Below the pieces are notes generated by a model, which was not told the DNA's origin, did no database searches, and saw only the letters and a program-made list of their open reading frames with translations. Shown piece after piece: positions 6,618-13,421 of a DNA stretch of 18,433 nt (positions are counted from its first letter, which is position 1; the number at the start of each line of letters is the position of its first letter). Origin of the DNA: Candidatus Methanofastidiosum methylothiophilum (GTDB lineage: Archaea > Methanobacteriota_B > Thermococci > Methanofastidiosales > Methanofastidiosaceae); NCBI GenBank assembly GCA_001587675.1, contig LNGD01000017.1:1-18433 (forward strand), written 5' to 3'. A program made the position numbers and the translations under genes.

Positions 6618-7808
6618 TTATTTGTTGTTCTTTTTATCCTGGTTCTTCTTTAGTATTTTTGAAATACTAGAAACTGGCATTTCACTGTATTTTACCCAAG
6701 GCAAGTATCTGACATTTCCAATTATTTTTGATCTCATTGGCCCTGCATTCGAACCCCACCAGTTATACTGAGCATCGAGGGTATATGAGTCATCGTTTTG
6801 GACTTCTATTGAGTTGTTTAGTATTTCGTTGTTGTTTATTTTTACTCCGTAACTTGAAGAAATCATAAAACCCTTTGAGTTGTAGAATATTTTGTTACCA
6901 GTTATATTTATGTTGGATAGGCTCTGACCTTTATATCCTATACTGATTCCTTCTCCAAAACCTTTGTTTAAAGAAGAACCTTTTATTATGTTATTACTGA
7001 TTGTAATATCAGATTGAGTATCTCTATAGATATTTCCGATATTAATTCCTTGGTAAGCTCCCGCTGTTTTAAAATCAGTTGAAACAGGAGAAAGATCAGT
7101 CAGCATCACATTGTTATTAATAACTGTCTTTGACCTTTGTGATGTAATCCCCCTAAACAATCTACCTGAAAAGTTGTTATTCTGGATAAATACTTCAGAA
7201 GTAGGATTGTCTGGACCTATGTAAATAGCTTCGTAACCCCACTGACCAGTATCATTTTTGTGATTGAATGTATTGTTGTTTATTTTTAATCCTGATATGT
7301 CAACTCCCTTCTTTATTAAATCACTATAAGTTTGAATTGCGACTGATATATCTCCTTGAGTAACGGCAGAATTGATAACAAATTGATTGTTTGAAATCTC
7401 AATATTCTTCCCACCTATCACAATACCACTTGATTTAAATCCTAAAACATAATCCGGACTTTCTATCTTAAATCCGCTAATCTTGACACCATTTGATAGA
7501 ATTTCGATATTAGGAATAATTGTATCTGAGTGAGAAACATTTACATTAGATACTCCGATTATTACTGCACCACTGCTTGATGTTATGGTAAGGTTATTTT
7601 TATCCACAGGTATAACTAAATCTTCAATATATGTACCAGGATATACCTGAATCGTATCCCCTGCTGAAGCATTGCCAATTGCATATTGTATTGTTGAATA
7701 CTGTTTACCTACACCAACTTCAAGAGTTGCTGCACTGACAGGATTTATTACAATTAAATAAGATAATATTATTAATGCACTCATTATTATTGAACTAATT
7801 TTTTTCAT
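6618..7808 (-). CDS. Secreted right-handed parallel beta-helix (PbH1/NosD-like) protein
   Basis: 396 residues from the ATG at 7808, which has a GGAGGGA Shine-Dalgarno a few bases upstream; the frame can be extended to 7841 but without such a site. A signal peptide (KK, hydrophobic core to about residue 25, VSA-A cleavage) is followed by ATLEVGVGKQYSTIQYAIG, GDTIQVYPGTYIEDLVIP, and then many Asn-rich turns (ISNNQF, INNNTF, IQNNNFSG, ISNNIIKG, ITGNKI, INNNEI) of the PbH1 repeat. It ends with YNWWGSNAGP, a common motif in archaeal surface proteins of this type, and a Lys-rich tail. I see no C-terminal membrane anchor. The fold often binds or cleaves polysaccharide or serves as surface architecture; I see no catalytic signature that I could assign. 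It is flanked by the sulfur operon and iorA, with no evident functional link. Confidence 0.85.
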   Translation of the reverse strand: MKKISSIIMSALIILSYLIVINPVSAATLEVGVGKQYSTIQYAIGNASAGDTIQVYPGTYIEDLVIPVDKNNLTITSSSGAVIIGVSNVNVSHSDTIIPNIEILSNGVKISGFKIESPDYVLGFKSSGIVIGGKNIEISNNQFVINSAVTQGDISVAIQTYSDLIKKGVDISGLKINNNTFNHKNDTGQWGYEAIYIGPDNPTSEVFIQNNNFSGRLFRGITSQRSKTVINNNVMLTDLSPVSTDFKTAGAYQGINIGNIYRDTQSDITISNNIIKGSSLNKGFGEGISIGYKGQSLSNINITGNKIFYNSKGFMISSSYGVKINNNEILNNSIEVQNDDSYTLDAQYNWWGSNAGPMRSKIIGNVRYLPWVKYSEMPVSSISKILKKNQDKKNNK

Positions 7809-7828
7809 TGTATCCCTCCAATGTAAGT

Positions 7829-7870
7829 TATTGACTAACAATAATGGGTCAATAGTGCTATATAAATTTA
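7829..7870 (-). promoter_or_regulatory. Promoter of the beta-helix gene with an inverted repeat
   Basis: TAAATTTATA on the minus strand (7861-7870) is a TATA box, predicting a start near 7838 and a leader of about 30 bases. Across that predicted start lies an inverted repeat, TATTGAC (7829-7835) - 12 bases - GTCAATA (7848-7854), in a position suited to a repressor site. I do not recognise the binding protein. Confidence 0.4.
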
Positions 7871-7955
7871 TCCAATATTGATTAGCAATAATTAAATATA
7901 TAATATATACTATTGCAACTAAAAAATTAATGATAAAAAATAGAATAAAAAGAAT

Positions 7956-9734
7956 TTATCTTTTTATTGCTTCTACAGGACATATATATGCACAAAGCCC
8001 ACAGCCCGTGCAAACAGAGGGATTTATGCTAGAGTGTCCATCTTTAAATTCCAACGCTGGACAACCGGAAAGCTTTATACACGCTTTGCATGCTCTGCAC
8101 ATAGATACTTCTACTCTAAAAACTGGTTTCTTTTCCCTCCCTTTAAGAAGAACACATGGCCCTCTAGATATAATAGCATATACTTCTTTACTTTCTATAC
8201 CTCTCTTAACGGCCTCTTCAATGCTTTTTACATTGTTTGCATCGACAACTTCGACAGGTATATCCATTGCAGCAACCAGTTTTTCAATAGAAACACTCCC
8301 TGCTTGATCACCCATCGCAGTCAATTGTGTTCCAGGGTGAGGCTGATGACCTGTCATCGCTGTTGTCAAGTTATCAAGTATAACTGCGACTATTTTAGAA
8401 TGATTGTACTTGGCATTTATTAATGGAGGAATACCTGCATGAAAGAAAGTAGAGTCTCCCAAAGTTGCAACTATCGGCTCATTTACTGATTTTGCAAGAC
8501 CACATGCAATGCCAAAACTTGATCCCATTGAAATACATGTATCAACTGTCTGCAAAGGTCTTGTGTACCCAAGAGTGTAACAACCTATATCTGAAGGAAA
8601 TATTGCCTTTCCTCTTGTAACCTTCTTAATTGCATAAAATGTTGATCTGTGAGGGCATCCAGCACAAAGAATTGGCATTCTTACTGGTACGGATATGTTC
8701 TTTGGCTGATCCTTATTCAATTCAATCCTAAAGAATCTTGAGAGTATGTCGGTGACTAAATCAGTTGAGAATTCACCTGTTCTTGGAAATATACTCTTCC
8801 CATAAACCTTCAAGCTCAATTGATTATCTGCAACTAGGATCTTGATGTCATTTTCTATAACTGGTTCCAATTCCTCAACGATAACAACTTTTTCCAAATC
8901 TTTAATGAAAGACAGGACTTTGTTTTTTGCGAGGGGATTTGATATGCCAATTTTTAATATTGGAGGTTTAATCCCCAATATTTTAAGCGATTCCATCACA
9001 TAGTTAAACGATGCTCCAATTACAATGATCCCAGTTTTCCCTTCTCCAGAGATGACATAATTAAGATTAGAATCCTCAATGAATTCTCTTATTTTTTCCA
9101 TTTTATACAGTAGTTTTTTGTGTAATGCCCTAGAGTGCGAGGGAACTGTGACATATTTTGTGACGTCTTTTGTAAATTTTCCTTCCCTCTTTTGGATATT
9201 TATCTCCCCTAACTCAACGTCACCTCTCCCATGGCAAACTCTAGTAGTTGGCCTTAAAATTACAGGGATTGAAAATAATTCGGATAAATCATAGGCAAAT
9301 ATCGTCATGTCCCTTGCTTCTTGAGGAGATGCCGGGTCCAAACAAGGTACATTTGCAAATCTGGCAAATATCCTGTTGTCCTGTTCATTTTGAGAAGAAT
9401 GGCAATCTGGCTCATCTGCTGAAACTAAGACAAATCCCCCCTCAACTCCTGTATAAGAAAGAGTCATAAGGGAATCCGATGCAACATTTAGACCTACATG
9501 CTTCATTGTGACTAATGCTCTTTTACCTGCCCAAGAAGCCCCAATTCCTACTTCAAGGGCTACCTTTTCATTAGTAGAAAATTCAACATAAACACCATAT
9601 TGTTTCGCAAATCGTGCAGCAGTTTCTGGAATTTCTGTAGAAGGGGTACCAGGGTAAGCTGCAACAACTTCAACACCGGCTTCAAATGCAGCTAAGGCAA
9701 TGGCCTCATTACCCATTAAAAGTTCTCTTTTCAT
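7956..9734 (-). CDS. iorA: Indolepyruvate:ferredoxin oxidoreductase, alpha subunit
   Basis: 592 residues, full length. Oxidatively decarboxylates aryl pyruvates (from Trp, Phe, Tyr transamination) to acyl-CoA, reducing ferredoxin; in anaerobes it can also run in reverse for aromatic amino acid synthesis. Domain order: pyrimidine-binding domain at the N-terminus (MGNEAIALAAFEAGVEVVAAYPGTPSTE), a middle domain, then the TPP-binding domain (CAGCPHRSTF, SDIGCYTLG, GDSTFFHAGIPPL...NLTTAMTGHQ). The C-terminal ferredoxin domain has two clusters, MCRACKACIKLSGCP and CTGCGLCAYICP. The start is the ATG at 9734, with no strong Shine-Dalgarno. The beta subunit gene iorB is not in the window, so the partner must be encoded elsewhere. 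It stands alone between the beta-helix gene and the nickel operon. Confidence 0.95.
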   Translation of the reverse strand: MKRELLMGNEAIALAAFEAGVEVVAAYPGTPSTEIPETAARFAKQYGVYVEFSTNEKVALEVGIGASWAGKRALVTMKHVGLNVASDSLMTLSYTGVEGGFVLVSADEPDCHSSQNEQDNRIFARFANVPCLDPASPQEARDMTIFAYDLSELFSIPVILRPTTRVCHGRGDVELGEINIQKREGKFTKDVTKYVTVPSHSRALHKKLLYKMEKIREFIEDSNLNYVISGEGKTGIIVIGASFNYVMESLKILGIKPPILKIGISNPLAKNKVLSFIKDLEKVVIVEELEPVIENDIKILVADNQLSLKVYGKSIFPRTGEFSTDLVTDILSRFFRIELNKDQPKNISVPVRMPILCAGCPHRSTFYAIKKVTRGKAIFPSDIGCYTLGYTRPLQTVDTCISMGSSFGIACGLAKSVNEPIVATLGDSTFFHAGIPPLINAKYNHSKIVAVILDNLTTAMTGHQPHPGTQLTAMGDQAGSVSIEKLVAAMDIPVEVVDANNVKSIEEAVKRGIESKEVYAIISRGPCVLLKGREKKPVFRVEVSMCRACKACIKLSGCPALEFKDGHSSINPSVCTGCGLCAYICPVEAIKR

Positions 9735-9856
9735 GATTTATCAATGTTAAAATCTTTTAAAAAACTTATTATATTCTAACAGAGAAATCGATGGAACTTG
9801 AGGGGATTTAAGCCTTTGTACTCGTCTGCACCTAGGAATTATTAATTAGTCTACTC

Positions 9857-10561
9857 TTAGAGTATTTCTGCATCTTCCAAATAGTTCTTGTCTTCTAGGA
9901 GTTCAATTCCTCCAATTTTCAATATTTCTTTTTCAGGCGAAAGTAAAACTACTTTGTTTGAAATTTTCTTAACAAAATCAATTTCATGTGTTGAGATTAT
10001 CATCGTGCCTTCGTACTCTTTTAAAAAATCTATTATTTTCTTTCTAGTTTTCCCATCGATATTCGACGTAGGCTCATCTAATATCAATAATCTAGGATTC
10101 AGCTGAAGTACACATGCTAGTGCAACTCGCTTTTTTTCTCCACCACTAAGTCTAAAAGGCGGTTTTTCGTATAATTTTTTTATACCAAAATAATTAGAAT
10201 TTTCTAAGATTAGATTTTTAGCCTCTTCCGTAGAAAATCCCAATTGCAAAGGAGTGTACAATAGTTCATCTTCAACTGTTGGATTAAATAAAAAATCATC
10301 TGAATTCTGAAATAAAAAACCTATATTCTTTCTAAAATATGGATAATTATCTCTATTAACCCTTTTTTCAAATATTTTTATATCGCCTGAAGTAGGTTTA
10401 ACAAGCCCTGCAAATATTTTTAGTAGAGTTGATTTACCACTTCCGTTTGAACCGAGCAAGACTAACCTTTCAAATTCTTGGATATCCAAGCTAAAATTTT
10501 TGACCCCTAATGTTTTATCGGGATAAACATATTTTATATTTGATGCTTCTATTATATTCAA
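9857..10561 (-). CDS. nikO: ECF-type nickel (cobalt) transporter ATP-binding subunit (NikO/CbiO family)
   Basis: About 234 residues. ABC ATPase that powers metal uptake through the M-N-Q membrane complex. From the TTG at 10561 it shows Walker A GSNGSGKST at about 37-45, the Q-loop in FLFQN, signature LSGGE at about 138-142, Walker B LLILDEPTS at about 159-167, and the switch His in STHEID. I prefer the TTG because it overlaps the upstream stop as TTGA and has GGTGAT at 10565-10570. A GTG at 10573 would add four residues but has no ribosome binding site. PTVEDELLYTPLQLGF is typical of CbiO/EcfA proteins. It is the last gene of the operon. Nickel rather than cobalt is suggested by the NikR-type operator at 12270-12296. 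Confidence 0.9.
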   Translation of the reverse strand: MNIIEASNIKYVYPDKTLGVKNFSLDIQEFERLVLLGSNGSGKSTLLKIFAGLVKPTSGDIKIFEKRVNRDNYPYFRKNIGFLFQNSDDFLFNPTVEDELLYTPLQLGFSTEEAKNLILENSNYFGIKKLYEKPPFRLSGGEKKRVALACVLQLNPRLLILDEPTSNIDGKTRKKIIDFLKEYEGTMIISTHEIDFVKKISNKVVLLSPEKEILKIGGIELLEDKNYLEDAEIL

Positions 10562-11304
10562 AGTATCACCCACCCAATAACTGTCAATGCGATAAAGATT
10601 ACAAATATTAAGTTAGGCAGTAAGTTAAACTTTTGAAAAATGGTATAGTATTTATCATTGTTATAGCCTCTAGATATTCTTGCAAGGTGTATGTTTTCCC
10701 CACGTTCATAGACTCTTATGAAATACGTTCCCAATAACTCTCCACCTTCTTTCCAAATTTTTCTATAGCCCTTGTTGTTAAATCTCCTACATTCTCTAGC
10801 AACTAAAATCCGATATAATTCATTAAATACTAAGTAGATATAACTATAAGTAAAAGAAAAAGTAAGAATCAATATAGAAGGTATTCTATAGAATCTTAAA
10901 GTTGAAAGGATTTCTTTGAAAGGTACAATTATTGTGAATATTGTTATAAATGAAACAGCAAGGAATATTCTAAAGGTAAATAATAAGGCATATTCAATTG
11001 AGGACAAAAAAACTTGTGGCAACATTATTGTAAAGATAAACAATGGCATTAAACCAACTCTCTTAAAGTAAGAATATAACGGAACTTTTGATGCAATAAT
11101 TAAAATAAATAAATTAAATAAAATGAAAAAAAGTTTGTTTGGAGAGAAAGTATTGATACTTAACATTACAAGAACTAAAAATCCCATTAATCCAATTCTC
11201 GTATCCACTAATCTTAAGGGACTTTTTACGTTTTCTTGTATAAAAAAAACTTCAAAATATTGTGAAGCACTTTTAATAAGTGCTTCCACTGGTTCGTATT
11301 TCAA
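10558..11304 (-). CDS. nikQ: ECF-type nickel (cobalt) transporter transmembrane subunit (NikQ/CbiQ family)
   Basis: 248 residues with about six hydrophobic segments (roughly 37-53, 56-75, 82-99, 104-128, 140-160, 230-248). The cytoplasmic coupling region between the fifth and sixth contains VARECRRF and ARISRGY, corresponding to the Ala-Arg-Gly coupling motifs of CbiQ/EcfT that contact the ATPase. It starts at TTG (11302-11304), which overlaps the nikN stop as TTGA, with AAGGTAG at 11311-11317 as ribosome binding site. It overlaps the nikO start in the same way. It is more divergent in sequence than its neighbours but the position and motifs are clear. Confidence 0.88.
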   Translation of the reverse strand: MKYEPVEALIKSASQYFEVFFIQENVKSPLRLVDTRIGLMGFLVLVMLSINTFSPNKLFFILFNLFILIIASKVPLYSYFKRVGLMPLFIFTIMLPQVFLSSIEYALLFTFRIFLAVSFITIFTIIVPFKEILSTLRFYRIPSILILTFSFTYSYIYLVFNELYRILVARECRRFNNKGYRKIWKEGGELLGTYFIRVYERGENIHLARISRGYNNDKYYTIFQKFNLLPNLIFVIFIALTVIGWVIL

Positions 11305-11603
11305 TTGTTTCTACCTTGTATTAACTTTGTAACTCCGTACATTATTATAAGAGTTACTAAAGATCCTACGAGCCCGGCTATAAAAGTTCCGATTGGTGAA
11401 TCTAATCCCGGTACAGAGTAGTCAGGGAGAATTCCTCCGTAAAGTGGAGTCTCTTCTGCACCCAGATGCTCTGCTGATTTTTCTAATGGTTCTGAGTACC
11501 CTACAGCGTCTGCTGCTAGAGCGAATAATGGTGAGAGTAATATAGCCACGAATATTACTAAAAGTGCTTGCTTATGCTCTAAAATAAAATCTTTGAAATT
11601 CAT
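11301..11603 (-). CDS. nikN: ECF-type nickel (cobalt) transporter small subunit (PDGLE/NikN-type)
   Basis: 100 residues with two membrane segments (about 13-30 and 74-95) and a short extracytoplasmic loop. The loop reads GYSEPLEKSAEHLGAEE and then ILPDYSVPGLDSPIGTFIAGLVGS. This matches the PDGLE-type small subunit (the PDGLE motif itself is SEPLE here) rather than classical CbiN, which has a different loop. This subunit helps load metal into NikM/CbiM. Its ATG overlaps the nikM stop as ATGA, with GGAGGAAGG just upstream. It sits between the M and Q subunits, the standard order. Confidence 0.85.
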   Translation of the reverse strand: MNFKDFILEHKQALLVIFVAILLSPLFALAADAVGYSEPLEKSAEHLGAEETPLYGGILPDYSVPGLDSPIGTFIAGLVGSLVTLIIMYGVTKLIQGRNN

Positions 11604-12259
11604 TTCCTTCCTCCTTTGCCTACTTTTTTATTTTTAGTTGAGGAGTATAGAATATCGCCACGATTTTTTTCGATGTAAGATACAATTGCAACGGTGATTA
11701 AACCTTCAATTATTCCTAAGACACCATGCCATATCCCCATTATGGGAACCGTAGTAGTTATTGAATACTTGAAAGTTGAGGATAATCCAACTGCTATTCC
11801 AGTATTTATTGCCCCTAAGGTTATTCCGAGCCAACCTGCAATGAATGAAGCTATTTTTGTGTTTTTCTTACTTAGAACTTTATATAGGTAGTAAGCTACA
11901 AAAACATCAACAATTGCCATACTAAATAGATTTGTTCCTAAAGCAGTAATACCTCCATCTCCAAAAACTAATGCTTGAATTGTTACAACAGATGTCATAG
12001 CTATACAGCCTAAAAATGGGCCCAAGATAATAGCTGCAACGGCACCACCAACAAAGTGGGCAGAAGTACCTCCTGGAATTGGCCAATTTAGCATTTGTGC
12101 TGCAAAAATACCGGCGGCAACTAGGCCTGCTATAGGTATTCTTTTTTCATCAACACCGTCTCTTTTTATTTTGTAAATACAAAATGCAATTACTATCGCA
12201 GTAAGTAAATAATATACTATTGCTATGTTCATATCTAAAAATCCGTCAGGTATATGCAT
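11600..12259 (-). CDS. nikM: ECF-type nickel (cobalt) transporter substrate-binding membrane subunit (NikM/CbiM)
   Basis: 219 residues, about six or seven membrane segments. The metal site of this family is formed by the free N-terminus with His2 and a conserved His: here MHIPDGFLD at the N-terminus and PGGTSAHFVGG near residue 65. QALVFGDGGITALGTNLFSMA and WHGVLGIIEGLIT are further signatures. The initiator Met must be at 12259, since it takes part in metal binding; GAGGGA lies upstream. Sequence alone does not separate NikM from CbiM, but the promoter carries a NikR-type operator. It is the first gene of the M-N-Q-O operon. Nickel would serve HypB-dependent hydrogenases and possibly cofactor F430. 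Confidence 0.92.
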   Translation of the reverse strand: MHIPDGFLDMNIAIVYYLLTAIVIAFCIYKIKRDGVDEKRIPIAGLVAAGIFAAQMLNWPIPGGTSAHFVGGAVAAIILGPFLGCIAMTSVVTIQALVFGDGGITALGTNLFSMAIVDVFVAYYLYKVLSKKNTKIASFIAGWLGITLGAINTGIAVGLSSTFKYSITTTVPIMGIWHGVLGIIEGLITVAIVSYIEKNRGDILYSSTKNKKVGKGGRK

Positions 12260-12269
12260 TTAATCCCTC

Positions 12270-12296
12270 GTGTTACTAATTGGATAATAGTAACAC
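12270..12296. promoter_or_regulatory. NikR-type operator of the nickel transporter operon
   Basis: Perfect inverted repeat GTGTTAC - 13 bases - GTAACAC, extending to 9-base arms (GTGTTACTA / TAGTAACAC). From memory, GTGTTAC-N13/14-GTAACAC is the operator described for NikR, the nickel-responsive repressor, in archaea and deltaproteobacteria. It lies 11-37 bases upstream of the nikM ATG, and the predicted transcription start (near 12293) falls inside it, so bound Ni-NikR would block initiation. The nikR gene itself is not in the window. Confidence 0.8.
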
Positions 12297-12312
12297 TTTA
12301 TTAGGATAGACT

Positions 12313-12323
12313 AATATTTATAA
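12313..12323 (-). promoter_or_regulatory. TATA box of the nickel transporter operon
   Basis: The minus strand reads CTTATAAATATTAG here. The box centre is about 25 bases upstream of the centre of the NikR-type operator, the expected spacing to a transcription start. The IS remnant begins only about 16 bases further upstream (12339), so the core promoter was spared. Confidence 0.6.
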
Positions 12324-12338
12324 GTCTTTGCATTTGAG

Positions 12339-12357
12339 ATGCTTTGTTGCATAATTC
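12339..12357 (+). repeat. Left terminal inverted repeat of the IS remnant
   Basis: 19 bases, pairing with 13009-13027 in inverted orientation at 15 of 19 positions. The transposase reading frame ends 50 bases inside it. Confidence 0.6.
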
Positions 12358-12406
12358 TACTCGAAACGACACTCATCTCTAACTTGTTTCTCCTTTATCT
12401 TTAGTT

Positions 12407-12917
12407 TTACACTAGCTGTTGCAGCTTGTCATACCGTATAAACTTCATCATCACTTCCTTTTGCGCCATGTCAAATCGCTTGGCCGTAGTTCCTTCGCCA
12501 AATGAGCGCTTGACTGCAGAAAAGTATGATTCTATGCGCCACCGCCGGCCATATCCATATTTCTCTTTCCACACTCCCTGGCCAATCTTTTTCACTTCAC
12601 GCACTGATCTAGCTCGAAGAGGCGAGCCCAAAGAGCGTGTTGAAGCGTTTTTCCTTAACTATATTATGGAAATTGCGTTCTCTTCTAGATGGTGATGTAG
12701 TCTATAGGCTCAATCTTAGTCGAATGCTCTGATAGGGCTCGAAGAAAGCATTCGGTCTGCCTGTACCTTAGTCCATAGGCGACCATTATAGTTGTCACAA
12801 ATTTGATAAAGGATTCCGAGTTAAAATAAGGTTTTCTGACCTATCTTTTTTCATAAGAGCTAGCTTCTTGTCCCATATCTCATTCAAAAAATCAAAAGAA
12901 ATGCAAAACTTTTCCAT
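12407..12917 (-). pseudogene. Transposase remnant (frameshift, stops and internal deletion)
   Basis: Translating all minus frames gives pieces of one transposase. The N-terminal piece starts at the ATG at 12917 (MEKFCISFDFLNEIWDKK, then LALMKKDR). A frameshift near 12845 leads to RKPYFNSESFIKFV, TIMVAYGLRYRQTECFLRAL and DYITI, ending at a TAG (12685-12687). This is the N-terminal region of IS5-type transposases (GRPY...YRQLEGFLR). The C-terminal piece follows almost at once: LRKNASTRSLGSPLRARSV, then WKEKYGYGRRWRIESYFSAV and KRSFGE, ending at 12407. The RRWxxESxFSAxKR block holds the final catalytic Glu. The central part with the two catalytic Asp residues is missing. The protein cannot be functional. 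Confidence 0.8.
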
Positions 12918-13008
12918 ATTGACATATTTTTCGTTTATGGTGTCACCTTTGATTTGCATAGATATATTGGGATTATAAAGGGTTTAAGCTTTGCGATTAA
13001 TTTTAGCG

Positions 13009-13027
13009 CAATTATTCAACAAATAAT
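13009..13027 (-). repeat. Right terminal inverted repeat of the IS remnant
   Basis: Partner of 12339-12357. It ends 13 bases before the TATA box of the arsR-like gene, so the insertion lies at the very edge of that promoter. Confidence 0.6.
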
Positions 13028-13040
13028 ATATACCGAAAGA

Positions 13041-13062
13041 TTTATATAAGTATATTCTTATA
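13041..13062 (+). promoter_or_regulatory. Promoter of the arsR-like gene, with overlapping inverted repeat; probably leaderless
   Basis: TATA box TTTATATA at 13041-13048 lies 22-29 bases before the A of the ATG at 13070, so transcription is predicted to begin at or beside the start codon (leaderless mRNA); no Shine-Dalgarno is present. An inverted repeat TATAAG (13045-13050) - 6 bases - CTTATA (13057-13062) overlaps the box, a position suited to autorepression by the ArsR protein. Confidence 0.5.
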
Positions 13063-13069
13063 AACTTAT

Positions 13070-13408
13070 ATGGAATCAAAAGAGCTGGATGAAAAGTATA
13101 AAATGGCTGTGAAGATGGCAGATATATTCAAAGCTTTTGGGGATATAAATCGACTTTTAATAATAAACATACTTGCTTCCAACACGATAGATAAAATTTC
13201 TGTCTCTGAACTTGCAAATATACTGGGGATAACTCAACCTGCGGCTTCACAACACCTTAAAATACTGAAGAATATCGGGATCTTATTGCCTAAAAAAGAG
13301 GGGTATAATGTGTATTACATTATAGACATTGAAACTTTCCTAAAACACAAGAGAGACATTGATCTAATATTCCAGTATGCATTCGAAAAATGTGATTCTA
13401 AGAATTAA
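13070..13408 (+). CDS. ArsR-family winged-helix transcriptional regulator
   Basis: 112 residues. The winged-helix domain is clear: MADIFKAFGDINRLLIINIL, then SVSELANILGITQPAASQHL (the recognition helix region) followed by KILKNIGILLPKKEGYNVYYII (the wing). The usual arsenic or cadmium ligand motif ELCVCD in the alpha-3 region is replaced by SVSELAN. The only Cys is near the C-terminus, so it is probably not a classical metal sensor; its signal is unknown. The stop is 13 bases before the flavodoxin-ferredoxin gene, so the two form an operon and the regulator may control it and perhaps the exporter beyond. The overlapping inverted repeat in its promoter suggests autoregulation. Confidence 0.88.
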   Translation: MESKELDEKYKMAVKMADIFKAFGDINRLLIINILASNTIDKISVSELANILGITQPAASQHLKILKNIGILLPKKEGYNVYYIIDIETFLKHKRDIDLIFQYAFEKCDSKN

Positions 13409-13421
13409 TAGGGGAAAAAAC

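Larger units (their letters stand above)
12339..13027 (-). mobile_element. Decayed insertion sequence (IS5/IS4-superfamily type) with recognisable inverted ends
   Basis: A 689-base remnant. The left end ATGCTTTGTTGCATAATTC (12339-12357) and the right end (reverse complement of 13009-13027, ATTATTTGTTGAATAATTG) match at 15 of 19 positions. The GCTTTGTTG-type tip resembles IS903/IS5-group ends. Between them lies a broken DDE transposase on the minus strand. No target-site duplication is evident at the flanks. The element separates the nickel operon promoter from the arsR promoter. This also accounts for the otherwise gene-free stretch 12260-13069. Confidence 0.7.

Noticed and set aside
7930..8423. 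Plus-strand open frames of 125 and 129 codons
   Set aside because: They lie opposite the strongly conserved C-terminal ferredoxin and TPP domains of iorA and have no recognisable protein features; they are shadows.
9783..9845. C/D box small RNA in the iorA-nikO gap
   Set aside because: Neither strand shows an acceptable RUGAUGA C box with a CUGA D box at the right spacing.
12327..12958. TTTGCAT at both sides of the transposase remnant as a target-site duplication
   Set aside because: The right copy lies inside the element as defined by the better-matching inverted ends (12339-12357 and 13009-13027).
13070..13408. The ArsR-like gene as the NikR regulator of the nickel operon
   Set aside because: NikR is a ribbon-helix-helix/ACT protein; this is a winged-helix ArsR without His/Cys nickel ligands, and an IS remnant separates it from the operon.
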